The translations under genes were made by a program, and so were the position numbers. The notes beneath the pieces were generated by a model, which worked only from the letters and a program-made list of their open reading frames with translations, was not told the DNA's origin and did no database searches. Shown here one piece after another: positions 24,688 through 33,968 of a stretch of DNA of 64,000 nucleotides. The DNA comes from Sinobaca qinghaiensis (lineage in GTDB: Bacteria; Bacillota; Bacilli; Bacillales; Marinococcaceae): the NCBI RefSeq assembly GCF_003610495.1, contig NZ_RAPK01000008.1, positions 1 through 64,000 of the forward strand, written 5' to 3'. Numbering within the stretch: position 1 is the stretch's first letter; each line of letters opens with the position of its first letter.

Positions 24688-26334
24688 CTAATTCGGCTCC
24701 TTTTCAATGAAAATATGAAAAATATACATTGCCGCACCACTTACTAAAATAATAGCCAGGGATGGTACCGCCGTTTCCTGAATCCGTTCATCGCTTGCAT
24801 ATCGATAAGCGGTCGTTGCCAGCGTTTCAAAATTAAACGGCCGGAGAATCAGCGTCAGCGGCAGTTCTTTTAATATATCTACAAACACAAGAATAAATCC
24901 GCTGAAAACAGCCGCCCGGATCATCGGAAGATCCACTTTAAAAAAAGTCTGCAGCCACCCCATGCCAAGAGTACGTGAAGCTTCTGAGTAACGCCGTCCG
25001 ACTTTTTCAAAACCAGATTCAATCGAATTATATCCCACAGCCATAAAGCGTATCACGTAAGCAAATATCAGCATAACCAGGCTCGTACTCAGCACCAGCC
25101 CGCTGGAAATACCCGAGAAGGCATAGAAAAACTGTAATCGCTGTTCGATGTAAATGAAAAAACTCAGAACCCCCACCGCAATAACTGCTCCGGGAATAGA
25201 ATATCCAAGAACAGTAAACCGTGCAGTGATGGTAGAAAGCCAACCGGGAACGATGCGGGTGAAATTTGCAACGATCACTGCAAACACGACTACGAGAAGA
25301 GAACTAATGCCCGAAGCCAGCGTAGAATTACGCACAAGGGAAACAAACTGGGCGGAAAAAACCGCTTCATAGGTCAGCATTCCCCAGTAAAGCAGCTGCA
25401 CCATCGGAAGAATAAATCCAAGCAGAAGAACCGTGCCGCAAAAACCGAGAGTGCTCCACTTTTTCCAGCCTTCAAGTTCCCGGGGCTTTAATGGCGAAAC
25501 TTTAGCCGAACTGTAGCTGTACTGACGCCGTCCCCGAAAAACTTTCTCCAGCACCAGAAAGACAAGCACCAGTCCCATTAGAATGCCGGCAAGCCGGATC
25601 GCTGAATCGAGATCATCCAGTGCATACCACGTCTGGAAAATAGCAGTACTAAACGTCTGAACACCAAAATAGCTCACAAGTCCATAGTCATTTAAAACTT
25701 CCAGCATGACAAGCGTTACTCCGCCTACAATCGCTGCCCGTGAAACCGGCAGTACGATACGAAAAAACGTACGAACCGGGCCGCTTCCAAGCACCCTGGC
25801 ATTTTCAATGAGCGTTGTCGCCTGGCGGGCAAAGAAGGCCCGGGTAATAGCATAAACATACGGATATAAAAAAATAGTAAAAATAAACACAGCGCCGGGA
25901 ATATTCATAATGTCAAAATATCGCTGCGACACCTCTATATCAAAGGTGTTACGGAGCGTCCGCTGAACAAATCCCGTATAGTTTACCATCCCATGGTACG
26001 CGTAGCCGCCAATATACGGAGGAATGGCCAGCGGCATAAGCAGTGCCCATTTTAATGTGTTTCTGAATGGAAACGAATAGGCGGAAACAAGCCAGGCCAG
26101 CGTTGTACCAAGAGCAATGGACAAAATCCCCACTATAACGGCCAGCGTCAGCGTGTCTATTGTATAGCCAAGCAGCAGGTACTCTTGAATGTGGGCCCAA
26201 TTTTCCCCTGCCGGCTGGATCATCCGGTATAAAAGAAAACTCAGCGGCAGTAAAAGCAGAATGACAAAACCTGCCGCTCCGCTCCCCCACCCCAGAGCTG
26301 CTGCTGATGGACTTTTAAAGAAAGGCATATACAT
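24688..26334 (-). CDS. iron-type ABC transporter permease, fused two-half form
   Basis: A 548-residue membrane protein with about 12 spans in two homologous halves (FbpB type). EAA-loop-like segments are visible in each half (ENARVLGSGPVRTFFRIVLP and EASRTLGMGWLQTFFKVDLP), where the ATPase docks. It lies between the binding-protein gene and the ATPase gene, all on the minus strand. Confidence 0.93.
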   Translation of the reverse strand: MYMPFFKSPSAAALGWGSGAAGFVILLLLPLSFLLYRMIQPAGENWAHIQEYLLLGYTIDTLTLAVIVGILSIALGTTLAWLVSAYSFPFRNTLKWALLMPLAIPPYIGGYAYHGMVNYTGFVQRTLRNTFDIEVSQRYFDIMNIPGAVFIFTIFLYPYVYAITRAFFARQATTLIENARVLGSGPVRTFFRIVLPVSRAAIVGGVTLVMLEVLNDYGLVSYFGVQTFSTAIFQTWYALDDLDSAIRLAGILMGLVLVFLVLEKVFRGRRQYSYSSAKVSPLKPRELEGWKKWSTLGFCGTVLLLGFILPMVQLLYWGMLTYEAVFSAQFVSLVRNSTLASGISSLLVVVFAVIVANFTRIVPGWLSTITARFTVLGYSIPGAVIAVGVLSFFIYIEQRLQFFYAFSGISSGLVLSTSLVMLIFAYVIRFMAVGYNSIESGFEKVGRRYSEASRTLGMGWLQTFFKVDLPMIRAAVFSGFILVFVDILKELPLTLILRPFNFETLATTAYRYASDERIQETAVPSLAIILVSGAAMYIFHIFIEKEPN

Positions 26335-26414
26335 CTGTCCTTTAGTAAATGAGAGTGACGAACCGTACCTGGAAATTTTATTGACTATATAAAAAAGCGG
26401 CTCTTTTTCTAATT

Positions 26415-26443
26415 GGCAGGATAATCTCTTTCAACATCCTGCC
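26415..26443 (-). promoter_or_regulatory. hairpin between binding-protein and permease genes
   Basis: An 8-bp perfect stem (GGCAGGAT/ATCCTGCC) lies 15-43 bases after the binding-protein stop. The T run follows only at a distance, so it looks more like an RNA-stabilising or attenuating hairpin that would keep binding-protein mRNA in excess than like a full terminator. Confidence 0.5.
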
Positions 26444-26457
26444 GCAGCCGGAATTCA

Positions 26458-27582
26458 TTATTTCCAGCCGACTTCATTCATAAGCATCTGCGCCTGGGCA
26501 TTATTTTCGCCTAAAATCGTCAGGTTAATGTCCTGCTCTTCAAAGTCACCCCACGACTGAAGCAGCTCAGAAGGCTCTACGTCTGGATTTACTGGATATT
26601 CATAGTTTGCTTCAGAAAAATCATCCTGTGCTTCTTCTCCTGAGAGAAACTCTATGAACTGTACGGCTTCTTCTGAATTAGGTCCGTGCTGTGTAACTCC
26701 TGCGCCGCTGATATTAATATGTGTGCCCTCTTCCTCCTGATTCGGGAAAAATACTTCCAGGTTTTCTGCCGCATTTACTTCTTCCTCTTCAGAGGAGTTC
26801 AGCATCTGGCCGAAATAGTAGGAGTTCATAATAGCTACATCTCCTTCACCGGAAGCAACACCGAGTGCCTGATCCCGATCTCCGCCCTGCGGATCGCGGG
26901 CCATGTTATTTACAATGCCTTCCGCCCACTCTCTGGCTTCTTCTTCTCCTTTTATTTCAATAAAGGAAGCCATCAATGATTGGTTATAAATATTTTCTGA
27001 GGCCCGTATAAGAATGCGGTCTTCCCATTCTTCGTCTGTAAGGGCTTCATAAGTAGACAGATCCGATTCATCTACACGTTCCGGATCATAAACAAAAATG
27101 CGGGCACGTTTGGTCAAGCCGAACCATTCATTATCAGGATCCCGGTAATTTTCAGGAATATTCTCATTTAACACTTCAGAATCCGTTGGCTGAAGAAGAT
27201 CTGCTTCTTTTGCACGATAGAGACGGCCGGCATCTGCTGTGATAAATACGTCTCCTTCTGTAGCTTCCCCTTCACGTTCCATCCGTTGAATAAGTTCGTC
27301 ATCCTCTCCGGAGACCACATTGACTTCAATACCTGTTTCTTCCGTGAATTGTTCATAAAGGGCTTCGTCTGTATCATAGTGACGGCTTGTGTACAGATTC
27401 ACTTCTCCGCCCTCCGACCCCGCCTGGTCATTTTCTGCGTTTTCTTCCTCTGCACTGTTTTGTTCTGTATTATTTTCTCCTGAACCGCTGTCTTCGCTTC
27501 CATTATCGCTGCCGCACGCTGCAAGCGCCAACAGCGAAGCAGCAGGAAGTAAAACAGTTAATAAACGCGGCTTTCTTTTCAT
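26458..27582 (-). CDS. iron(III)-type ABC transporter substrate-binding lipoprotein
   Basis: A 374-residue lipoprotein with lipobox LAAC, a ~40-residue acidic spacer (GSDNGSEDSGSGENN...) and an FbpA/FutA-type periplasmic-binding fold beginning VNLYTSRHYDTDEALYEQFTEETGI. The SRHY segment near the start and the pair of tyrosines in NSYYFG match positions used by FutA-type proteins for ferric iron. GGGGGG precedes the chosen ATG. A Fur-like box lies 32 bases upstream. Specificity is inferred. Confidence 0.92.
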   Translation of the reverse strand: MKRKPRLLTVLLPAASLLALAACGSDNGSEDSGSGENNTEQNSAEEENAENDQAGSEGGEVNLYTSRHYDTDEALYEQFTEETGIEVNVVSGEDDELIQRMEREGEATEGDVFITADAGRLYRAKEADLLQPTDSEVLNENIPENYRDPDNEWFGLTKRARIFVYDPERVDESDLSTYEALTDEEWEDRILIRASENIYNQSLMASFIEIKGEEEAREWAEGIVNNMARDPQGGDRDQALGVASGEGDVAIMNSYYFGQMLNSSEEEEVNAAENLEVFFPNQEEEGTHINISGAGVTQHGPNSEEAVQFIEFLSGEEAQDDFSEANYEYPVNPDVEPSELLQSWGDFEEQDINLTILGENNAQAQMLMNEVGWK

Positions 27583-27613
27583 AATAAATCCCCCCAAATA
27601 ATAATGTTTTAAT

Positions 27614-27628
27614 TGATAATAAATATCA
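27614..27628. promoter_or_regulatory. Fur box upstream of the iron importer operon
   Basis: TGATAATAAATATCA matches the Bacillus Fur 7-1-7 repeat TGATAATNATTATCA at all but one defined base. It lies just upstream of the binding-protein gene, where repression of an iron-uptake operon is expected. Related TCTCATT repeats continue to about 27655. Confidence 0.78.
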
Positions 27629-27959
27629 TTCTCATTCAATTCTCATCTAAATGAGATAGTAAGTCAAGCTTTTTTAATTTTGTAATTATTTCCATAATGC
27701 TTGTAAATCAGGCATTTGGCTGCATATCTTCAGTAGATTCATCTCATGCTTTCCTTACAGCATATGAGAGGAGTTCACGTTTGGAATGTGATAGAATAAT
27801 CTGAAACAAGGCTCGTTTTTCTCTTTACAAACCGCTGTACACATTAATTATTCACACCGCCTTAAGGCGGACTAAGCTGCCGGTGCTCCCTGCCGCTGAA
27901 ATAAACATGAATTTCTGTTTTCAACTTTACGATGGTACTTCAAAAAAGGAGTGAAGCAG
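27629..27959. other. intergenic region, 331 bases, no gene seen
   Basis: A divergent promoter region between the iron importer and the FAD oxidoreductase. It holds a 14-bp perfect palindrome CCGCCTTAAGGCGG (27857-27870) that could be an operator or a hairpin. I see no convincing coding frame and cannot place a promoter confidently. Confidence 0.5.
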
Positions 27960-29090
27960 ATGATTGATTTTTTGATTATTGGCGGTGGTGTTATCGGTAC
28001 CGCGCTCGCGCGTGAGCTTTCCCACTGCAAAGGACGGACGGTGCTTCTCGAAAAAGGCCGCAGTCTCTCCGGCGTTCAGTCCACGCACAACAGCGCACTT
28101 GTTCATCCCCCCGCAATGATGCCTCCTGATAAAGGAAAGCTGAAGTCTGTGCTTGGTAAAAAAGGAAGCTTTCTTCATCAGCAGCTTGCGCGTCATTTTG
28201 ATGTTCCCGTATTTCATAACGGCGCCATTGTCACAGCGCGGACGGAAGAAGAATTGCAGAAACTACATCGCCTGAAGCAGCAGAGTGAGGCAGAAGGTAT
28301 TGATACCATTACGCTCTGCAGCCGGGAAGAACTGCTCGAACGGGAACCAAACCTGCACCCCGACGTGAAAGGCGGACTGTTTATGCCCGAAGCGATGAGT
28401 GCAGACACCTCCGTGCTGACGGAAAGACTTGCAGCCAATGCCCGGCTTAATGGTGCGGAAATTTATACAAATACTGAAGTAACCGCCCTGAAAAAGTCCG
28501 CTTTCGGATTTGAAGCAGAAACAAAAGAAGGCCGTGTTTTCCAAAGCCGGTTTGTCATTAATGCTGCCGGTGCCGCCTCCGGATTTATAGCCGGAATGAT
28601 TGAAGACAAAGTGCCGTTTGAGCCGGTTTCCAGGCGCGGGGAATACCTGGTGCTCAGCAGACAGGCTGCGGGATTTATCAACCATATTATTTACCCGCCG
28701 CCGACCAGCCTTACTAAAGGAGTTTTAATTATTCCCCAGCCGGACGGAACCATTCGCCTGGGACCAACCGATACTCAACAGAAAGACTTCCGTTCTGCTC
28801 TGCCTACAAAAGAAGGCATTGATCAGATTCGGCATGAGGTCAACATGCTTGCAGTGGAGCTTCCCTATCATTTTGAAGAACGTTATTATGCCGGAATCCG
28901 CTCCAGTATCACCGACCCTGACTTTTATATTCGTCCATCCGAAGCTTATCCGCGGCTGATTCACCTGGCCGGCCTTGATTCTCCGGGAGTAACGGCCTCC
29001 CCGGCTGTTGCGTCCTATGTACTGACTGAAATCATCCAGAATATCGAACCCGTCGAACGCAAAACCGAGCCGAATTTGTTCGGATACTAA
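27960..29090 (+). CDS. FAD-dependent oxidoreductase, LhgO/GlpA-like
   Basis: A 376-residue DAO-superfamily flavoprotein. The N-terminal dinucleotide motif is LIIGGGVIGTALARELS; it continues with the STHNSALVHPP segment and the C-terminal LAGLDSPGVTASPAVASYV that closes the FAD site in L-2-hydroxyglutarate oxidase and glycerol-3-phosphate dehydrogenase relatives. Substrate is not decidable from sequence. The ATG lies eight bases after AAAGGAG; a GTG three codons upstream overlaps it. No partner gene is adjacent. Confidence 0.87.
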   Translation: MIDFLIIGGGVIGTALARELSHCKGRTVLLEKGRSLSGVQSTHNSALVHPPAMMPPDKGKLKSVLGKKGSFLHQQLARHFDVPVFHNGAIVTARTEEELQKLHRLKQQSEAEGIDTITLCSREELLEREPNLHPDVKGGLFMPEAMSADTSVLTERLAANARLNGAEIYTNTEVTALKKSAFGFEAETKEGRVFQSRFVINAAGAASGFIAGMIEDKVPFEPVSRRGEYLVLSRQAAGFINHIIYPPPTSLTKGVLIIPQPDGTIRLGPTDTQQKDFRSALPTKEGIDQIRHEVNMLAVELPYHFEERYYAGIRSSITDPDFYIRPSEAYPRLIHLAGLDSPGVTASPAVASYVLTEIIQNIEPVERKTEPNLFGY

Positions 29091-29228
29091 AGCTGTCCGG
29101 ATATGGAGAAAACGTAAAAAACCTGACTAAGAGAAAGGTCTCTATGCCAGGGACAGAACAAATCATATATGCAGTTAAATCATAAAGAAGTAAGGCAGCT
29201 TTTCTTTTCTATCAGCACTGTTCTATTT

Positions 29229-30077
29229 CTATCCTTCCCAATACTCTTTAAAATCTTCGATATAAGTCCGGATATTTGTAGGTTCTCCGCCTGTTATTTT
29301 TTGATAATCATGCGTAACTCCCTTTGCCAAACCGAGCTTTGTTGAAATATGAATACCGGCTGTTACATTAATAAATGCTTTATTTTCACCCCTTTTCTCC
29401 ATATATGCTTTAAACTCTTTTACGGATGGCTCTGTATACTCAATATTCACCCCTAGAATATTCGTCATGATTTCTGCTACTTCGTAAAAATCGAGCGCTT
29501 CTGCTCCTGTGACCGCATAGCTTTTGTTTTTATGCCTTTCGGAGTGAACTAATGCCAGAGCTGATATTTCAGCAAGATCCCTTGTATCAACAAAGCTCGT
29601 TTTCCCCTTTCCTGCCGGAACAAAGATGCGCTGCTTTTCTTTTATTTCTTCGCGGAGAAAATCGTTTAAATTCTGCATGAAGTATCCCGCCCGTACAAAT
29701 GTATAGGGAATAGCTGATTTTTTTATTAATTTTTCCATTTTGTAGTGATGTAAAAATGGTATATACTGTGCGTCTTTCAGGGATAAATAAGCAATATGCA
29801 CAATTCCGCTTTTTTTTGCCTGTTCCAGAAATTTCTTAAACGGAAAGTTACCTCCCGGAGGATACATTAAAAAAATACGATCCACCTGCTCGAGCGCCTC
29901 ATCAAATGTGCCGGGATCGGAGAAATCAAGCTTTACAAAATCATATTCATCACCAAATGCCGCTTCGGCTTTTTCAGGATCACGGACAGCACAGACATGG
30001 TAAACATTTTCAGCTTTAAGCTTTTTAGCCACCTCGTACCCAACTTTTCCTGTAAAGCCGGTAACCAGTGTTCTCAT
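29229..30077 (-). CDS. NmrA-like NAD(P)-binding oxidoreductase
   Basis: A 282-residue atypical short-chain dehydrogenase. The Rossmann motif is VTGFTGKVGYEVA at the N-terminus, followed by VDRIFLMYPPGGN and a region with YKMEKLIKKS in place of the classic YxxxK. This resembles the NmrA/QOR2-type NAD(P)H-binding proteins, some of which act as redox sensors rather than enzymes. The ATG follows GGGGGG. A terminator separates it from the operon upstream. Confidence 0.87.
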   Translation of the reverse strand: MRTLVTGFTGKVGYEVAKKLKAENVYHVCAVRDPEKAEAAFGDEYDFVKLDFSDPGTFDEALEQVDRIFLMYPPGGNFPFKKFLEQAKKSGIVHIAYLSLKDAQYIPFLHHYKMEKLIKKSAIPYTFVRAGYFMQNLNDFLREEIKEKQRIFVPAGKGKTSFVDTRDLAEISALALVHSERHKNKSYAVTGAEALDFYEVAEIMTNILGVNIEYTEPSVKEFKAYMEKRGENKAFINVTAGIHISTKLGLAKGVTHDYQKITGGEPTNIRTYIEDFKEYWEG

Positions 30078-30093
30078 AGTTATCCCCCCTGGA

Positions 30094-30141
30094 TAAAAAA
30101 GGCTGGTTAAAGCCCGGCCTGCGGCCAAACATCAACCAGCC
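30094..30141 (-). terminator. terminator of the YnjBCD-like operon
   Basis: On the minus strand an 8-bp GGCTGGTT/AACCAGCC stem contains an inner GGCC/GGCC hairpin and is followed by a T run. It closes the eight-gene operon before the NmrA-like gene. Confidence 0.78.
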
Positions 30142-30177
30142 ATTCAGCTGTACCTTATTCTATTCCTGTACATATCC

Positions 30178-31257
30178 TTAAGAATGAAGCGACGTCATGA
30201 ACTTTTTATCAATCCTGTTTTTCAGGCGCCATGCTGTCGAGCCTTTAAAATGAAGCCTTCCTCTGATGAGAAAGCCCTTTCTCCCGCCTGTTGAAAGGAT
30301 CGCTGTATAGTTCTTCTGCGGTGTGAATAATTGTGTTGTTCCGCTCTGGAAAAAGGACGTAATATTTTCTTTCAGCACGGGAGCCTGACGGATCGCATAG
30401 ACACCGTTTTTAGGAAGATTTGGATAGGCGTCCATCGTTACACTGTCCCCTGCGCCAAAAAGCTCTGGCATTCCCGGCACCTGCATACCGGCATTAACAA
30501 GAAGGGATCCATCCTCTGCGGTTGGAAGAGAAGATGCCTGAAACAGCGGATGGGCGGCGCTTCCTGTCAGCCAGAGTGCTTCATCAAAGGAATGGCTCGC
30601 GTTATCCGTATGCAGCAATCCTTCCTTTTCTCCGGCCCGACCTTCTTCTATTATCTGCACCTTTCGTTTTTGAAGAATCTTCCGCACAGCATGCTGGATC
30701 TGCTTCGTTTCATCCGGCATAATGCCTCCTGATGAAAATAAACGGACCGGATATGCTTCCCGGCGGTGCTTCTGCCTCCATGCCTGCAAAGAAAGAGCCA
30801 TTTCAACTCCACCGTACCCGCTTCCTATTACTGCCGGACGGTCTGCATGCCGCATCCGCTCTACCGTTTCCGGTACACCCAGAGCCGGTTTAAGAACATG
30901 GGACCCCTCCCCTCGAGAAGCACCAGCCGTTCCAGCTCCTATGTTAATCGAGGCCGCATCAAAAAACAGCGTATCGCCGCGATCTGTCTGCACCTGCTTG
31001 TGATTATAATCAATCTTTACCGCGGCCCCTTCCAGAAAAGAACCTCCATGGCGGCGGCAGAAAGCTCCCAGCTCCACACGTACCTCTTCTTTTTTGTACA
31101 GCCCTTCCATTAAACCGGAAAACATGCCGGAATAATAATGGTACGGCCCCGGTGAAATCAGAACCCACTCCATCTCTTTTTTCTCAGCTTCATTCCAGTC
31201 GCGGATCATTGTCAAATGAGCATGTCCGGCTCCGATTAAAAGCAGGCGCTTTGGCAT
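30178..31257 (-). CDS. flavoprotein resembling the oxidoreductase domain fused to SelD
   Basis: A 359-residue NAD(P)/FAD-binding protein. Its start (LLLIGAGHAHLTMIRDW), the middle segment LISPGPYHYYSGMFSGLMEG and the later DAASINIGAGT follow the pattern of the flavin domain fused to the N-terminus of some selenophosphate synthetases and of related NDH-2-like proteins. No SelD domain is attached and no selenium gene is nearby. A second nucleotide-binding motif is IGSGYGGVEMALSL. It is the last gene of the operon; the reaction is unknown. Confidence 0.82.
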   Translation of the reverse strand: MPKRLLLIGAGHAHLTMIRDWNEAEKKEMEWVLISPGPYHYYSGMFSGLMEGLYKKEEVRVELGAFCRRHGGSFLEGAAVKIDYNHKQVQTDRGDTLFFDAASINIGAGTAGASRGEGSHVLKPALGVPETVERMRHADRPAVIGSGYGGVEMALSLQAWRQKHRREAYPVRLFSSGGIMPDETKQIQHAVRKILQKRKVQIIEEGRAGEKEGLLHTDNASHSFDEALWLTGSAAHPLFQASSLPTAEDGSLLVNAGMQVPGMPELFGAGDSVTMDAYPNLPKNGVYAIRQAPVLKENITSFFQSGTTQLFTPQKNYTAILSTGGRKGFLIRGRLHFKGSTAWRLKNRIDKKFMTSLHS

Positions 31258-31276
31258 GTCGCTTTCACCCTTTCTT

Positions 31277-32704
31277 TTATCGGAACGTCTGCACGTATTT
31301 TTTCAGAAGCTTTGTGGCGCTGCTGTCAAAAAGCTTTTCGCGCCAGTAGATATCAGCCGCTTTTTTCAGGATTTCCCCGCGTGATGGGTATGGATAGACA
31401 ATACTTGAAAACGAGCGGAGCGGCTTTTTCCATGCTTTCGCTGCTACTACTTCATGCATCCAGTCGGAGGCATTTTTCCCGGCTGCGTGGGCACCGAGAA
31501 TTTTCCCGCGCTTATCCGTTATAATCTTCACGAGCGGCGTTTTGTCGCGTTCGGCAATAAACCGATCGACGTCTCCGCCGTTCACCTTGTACACGTTGAT
31601 GCTGTCTCCGTGCTTTTCTCTTGCCTGCTGCTCTGTGAGTCCAAGCCGGAACAGCTCCGGTTCGGTGTAAAAGACCCACGGAAGCGTACTGTAGGACACT
31701 TTCCTGCGCAGACCGAAGACTGCATTTGTTACAACAATCTGCCCTTCCAGGCCGGCTGCGTGCGTAAACGCATATTCACCCGTTACGTCTCCGACCGCGT
31801 AAATATGCGGTGCTTTTGTCTGAAGGGTCGGCTTCACGGGTATGCTTCCATCCTTGGCCGGATCAATACCTGCTTTACCAAGCTGAAGTGAATCCGTGTT
31901 TGGGCGGCGTCCTGCCGCAATCAGCAGGGCGTCTGCTTTTATTTTTTCTCCGTTGGACAGTACGGCGTACACAAGTCCGGACGCTTTATCCTCTTCTATC
32001 GCTTCCACGCGGGCATTTGGAACAAAGTTCAGTTCTTCAAGCAGCGCGCTCTGTACGCGCCTGCCGATCTCCTCTTCTTCATTTGGAAACAGACGGGGCG
32101 CATTATCAACGATGGTCACTTTCGCACCAAGGCGGGCCAGTACCTGGGCGAGCTCTACGCCCACCGGACCTCCGCCCACACAGACGATATGGCCGGGAAG
32201 TTCTTCCGCATCAAAAATGGTTTCGTTAGTAAAGTAAGGCAGGGCCTCTATGTTATCGATCGGTGGAATAACCGCTTTCGAACCAGTGGCAATGACAATC
32301 CGCTTGCCTTCTATCTCTTCACCGTCTCCAAGCTGAACCGTATGCGGACCTGTAAATACGGCTTCCTTTAAATATACATCCACGCCCATTTCTTCAAAGC
32401 GGGACACATCATCCATTTCCTGAATATCGTCTATGGCATCATGGACCCGCCGATTCACCTGAGCAAGAGAGATGTCGCCTGCAAGCTGTAGATTATGCTG
32501 TTCAGCGGCTTTTCTTGCCTGGTGGATTTCTTTTCCCACCGTAATAAATGCTTTGGACGGAACACATCCGGCATGAAGACAGTCTCCGCCGAGGTTATTC
32601 TTTTTTTCAACGAGCGCTACCGAGGCACCGAACTGCGCAGCACCGGATGCGGCTGTTAAGCCGCCCGATCCGCCGCCGATAATAATAAGATCGTATTTTT
32701 TCAT
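31277..32704 (-). CDS. pyridine nucleotide-disulfide oxidoreductase, mercuric reductase-like
   Basis: A 475-residue class I flavoprotein disulfide reductase. It has the FAD motif GGGSGGLTAA, the redox-active pair CLHAGC, the NAD(P)-binding GGGPVGVELA and the FAD motif IYAVGDVTG. Where lipoamide, glutathione and mercuric reductases have a catalytic His-x-x-Pro motif near the C-terminus, this protein reads YPYPSRGE. It also lacks the Cys pair at the C-terminus of true MerA. It overlaps the upstream phosphotransferase gene by four bases. The substrate is probably a disulfide or thiol but is unknown. Confidence 0.87.
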   Translation of the reverse strand: MKKYDLIIIGGGSGGLTAASGAAQFGASVALVEKKNNLGGDCLHAGCVPSKAFITVGKEIHQARKAAEQHNLQLAGDISLAQVNRRVHDAIDDIQEMDDVSRFEEMGVDVYLKEAVFTGPHTVQLGDGEEIEGKRIVIATGSKAVIPPIDNIEALPYFTNETIFDAEELPGHIVCVGGGPVGVELAQVLARLGAKVTIVDNAPRLFPNEEEEIGRRVQSALLEELNFVPNARVEAIEEDKASGLVYAVLSNGEKIKADALLIAAGRRPNTDSLQLGKAGIDPAKDGSIPVKPTLQTKAPHIYAVGDVTGEYAFTHAAGLEGQIVVTNAVFGLRRKVSYSTLPWVFYTEPELFRLGLTEQQAREKHGDSINVYKVNGGDVDRFIAERDKTPLVKIITDKRGKILGAHAAGKNASDWMHEVVAAKAWKKPLRSFSSIVYPYPSRGEILKKAADIYWREKLFDSSATKLLKKYVQTFR

Positions 32705-33294
32705 TCTGCAGGCTCCTTTAATATTTTTTTTGCTTCAACTAAACGCTGGATGCCTGTAAACACTTCTACAAAAAGAAACAGCATCGTGGAATAAAGAAGA
32801 ATAGATGGAAACAGAATCATAATCGTAAATAAAATAAAGCCTTCCGTCCGTTCTGCGAGCCCGGCCTGATAGTAAAAAGATTTAATGCCTTTCTGGTCGG
32901 AGACACTGCCGACGGTTAAGAATACCGTCATGGAGAATATAATCGACACGCTCAGCAGCAGAAACAGCCACATTAAATCCGGAAATAAAAAAGCGAGACC
33001 GAGCAGCACGCTGATCTCAACGAGACGGTCGAACGTCACGTCCATCACGGTACCAAATGCTGAAGGCTTCGTTTTTCTTGCCATAGAGCCGTCCACGGCA
33101 TCAAGAAAACCGGAAACCCAGAGAAGCAGCACGGCAGCAGGACCCAGACCTAAATAAACAAGCGGTCCCGCAGCCACTCCAATAATAAAAGAGATCACCG
33201 TTACCTGGTTGGCCGACAGGCCTCTGCGGAGAAAGAAATCCGCTGCGTGTCCGATAGCCGGCTGTACATATTTTCTCGCGTGCGTATCAAGCAT
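32701..33294 (-). CDS. CDP-alcohol phosphatidyltransferase family protein (YnjF-like)
   Basis: A 197-residue membrane enzyme with the full family motif D-x2-DG-x2-AR-x8-G-x3-D-x3-D, starting at DAVDGSMAR and ending at VMDVTFD. About six membrane spans are predicted. Such enzymes move a phosphoalcohol from a CDP donor; the acceptor is unknown. The ATG overlaps the upstream TVP38 stop. E. coli ynjF, next to ynjBCD, is the same kind of gene. Confidence 0.9.
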   Translation of the reverse strand: MLDTHARKYVQPAIGHAADFFLRRGLSANQVTVISFIIGVAAGPLVYLGLGPAAVLLLWVSGFLDAVDGSMARKTKPSAFGTVMDVTFDRLVEISVLLGLAFLFPDLMWLFLLLSVSIIFSMTVFLTVGSVSDQKGIKSFYYQAGLAERTEGFILFTIMILFPSILLYSTMLFLFVEVFTGIQRLVEAKKILKEPAE

Positions 33295-33968
33295 TAGTTA
33301 TCGTCCTCATCTGCGGATGCTTTATTAATAATATCTCTTCCTACTCTTACCCTTTTTAATAAATAAACAAAAGCAGCAATCGCAAGAAACACGCTGAATG
33401 CTACAATTATCTGCGTAAAATCGCCGCTTACAAGCCCTGATCCAAGCAGGCTGTAGCCGAGCGCTCCCGGGAAAATTCCGATCAGCGTCGCCGCTGCATA
33501 AGCCCGGAAACGGATGGTCGACAGGCCGCATATATAGCTGACCAGATCGAAGTTCAGCACCGGAATCAGTCTCATAATGAGCGCATACAAAAAGCCATTT
33601 TCGTTCAGCTGGGTCTGAAACACAGCGGCTTTACCCTTCCACTTGCTGCCAATCACTTTTCCGCCGAGCATCCGTGCAATATAAAAGGAAAGAATCGATC
33701 CTCCCATTGCGCCGATCATAATATAGATCACACCTTCCACCGGCCCGAAGGCAAGCCCGCCGGCAAGCGAAAAGACAGAAGCCGGAAAAAACACAAGCGA
33801 GCGCAGCGTATAGAGCACAATATAAATAACCGGGGCCAGCCATCCGTAGGAATCAATCACCTGCTCAATGTCGCCTGGACGAATTTGAAACACCTGTACA
33901 TTAAGCCAGATAAGAATGCCTGCAGCTGCGGCCGCACCTGCAAGCAGAAGCGTTTTTTTATAAGTCAT
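33294..33968 (-). CDS. TVP38/TMEM64 family (VTT/DedA-like) membrane protein
   Basis: A 224-residue membrane protein with the VTT domain: the FFPASVFSLAGGLAFGPVEG segment and the re-entrant LIMRLIPVLNFDLVSYICGLS motif. DedA and VTT proteins are linked to lipid scrambling or flipping. It overlaps the ATPase gene by four bases and the phosphotransferase gene by one, so the three are translationally coupled. Confidence 0.9.
   Translation of the reverse strand: MTYKKTLLLAGAAAAAGILIWLNVQVFQIRPGDIEQVIDSYGWLAPVIYIVLYTLRSLVFFPASVFSLAGGLAFGPVEGVIYIMIGAMGGSILSFYIARMLGGKVIGSKWKGKAAVFQTQLNENGFLYALIMRLIPVLNFDLVSYICGLSTIRFRAYAAATLIGIFPGALGYSLLGSGLVSGDFTQIIVAFSVFLAIAAFVYLLKRVRVGRDIINKASADEDDN

Noticed and set aside
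31277-32704. Calling the disulfide reductase a mercuric reductase
   Set aside because: It lacks the C-terminal Cys pair and the N-terminal metal-binding domain, and no mer genes are nearby.
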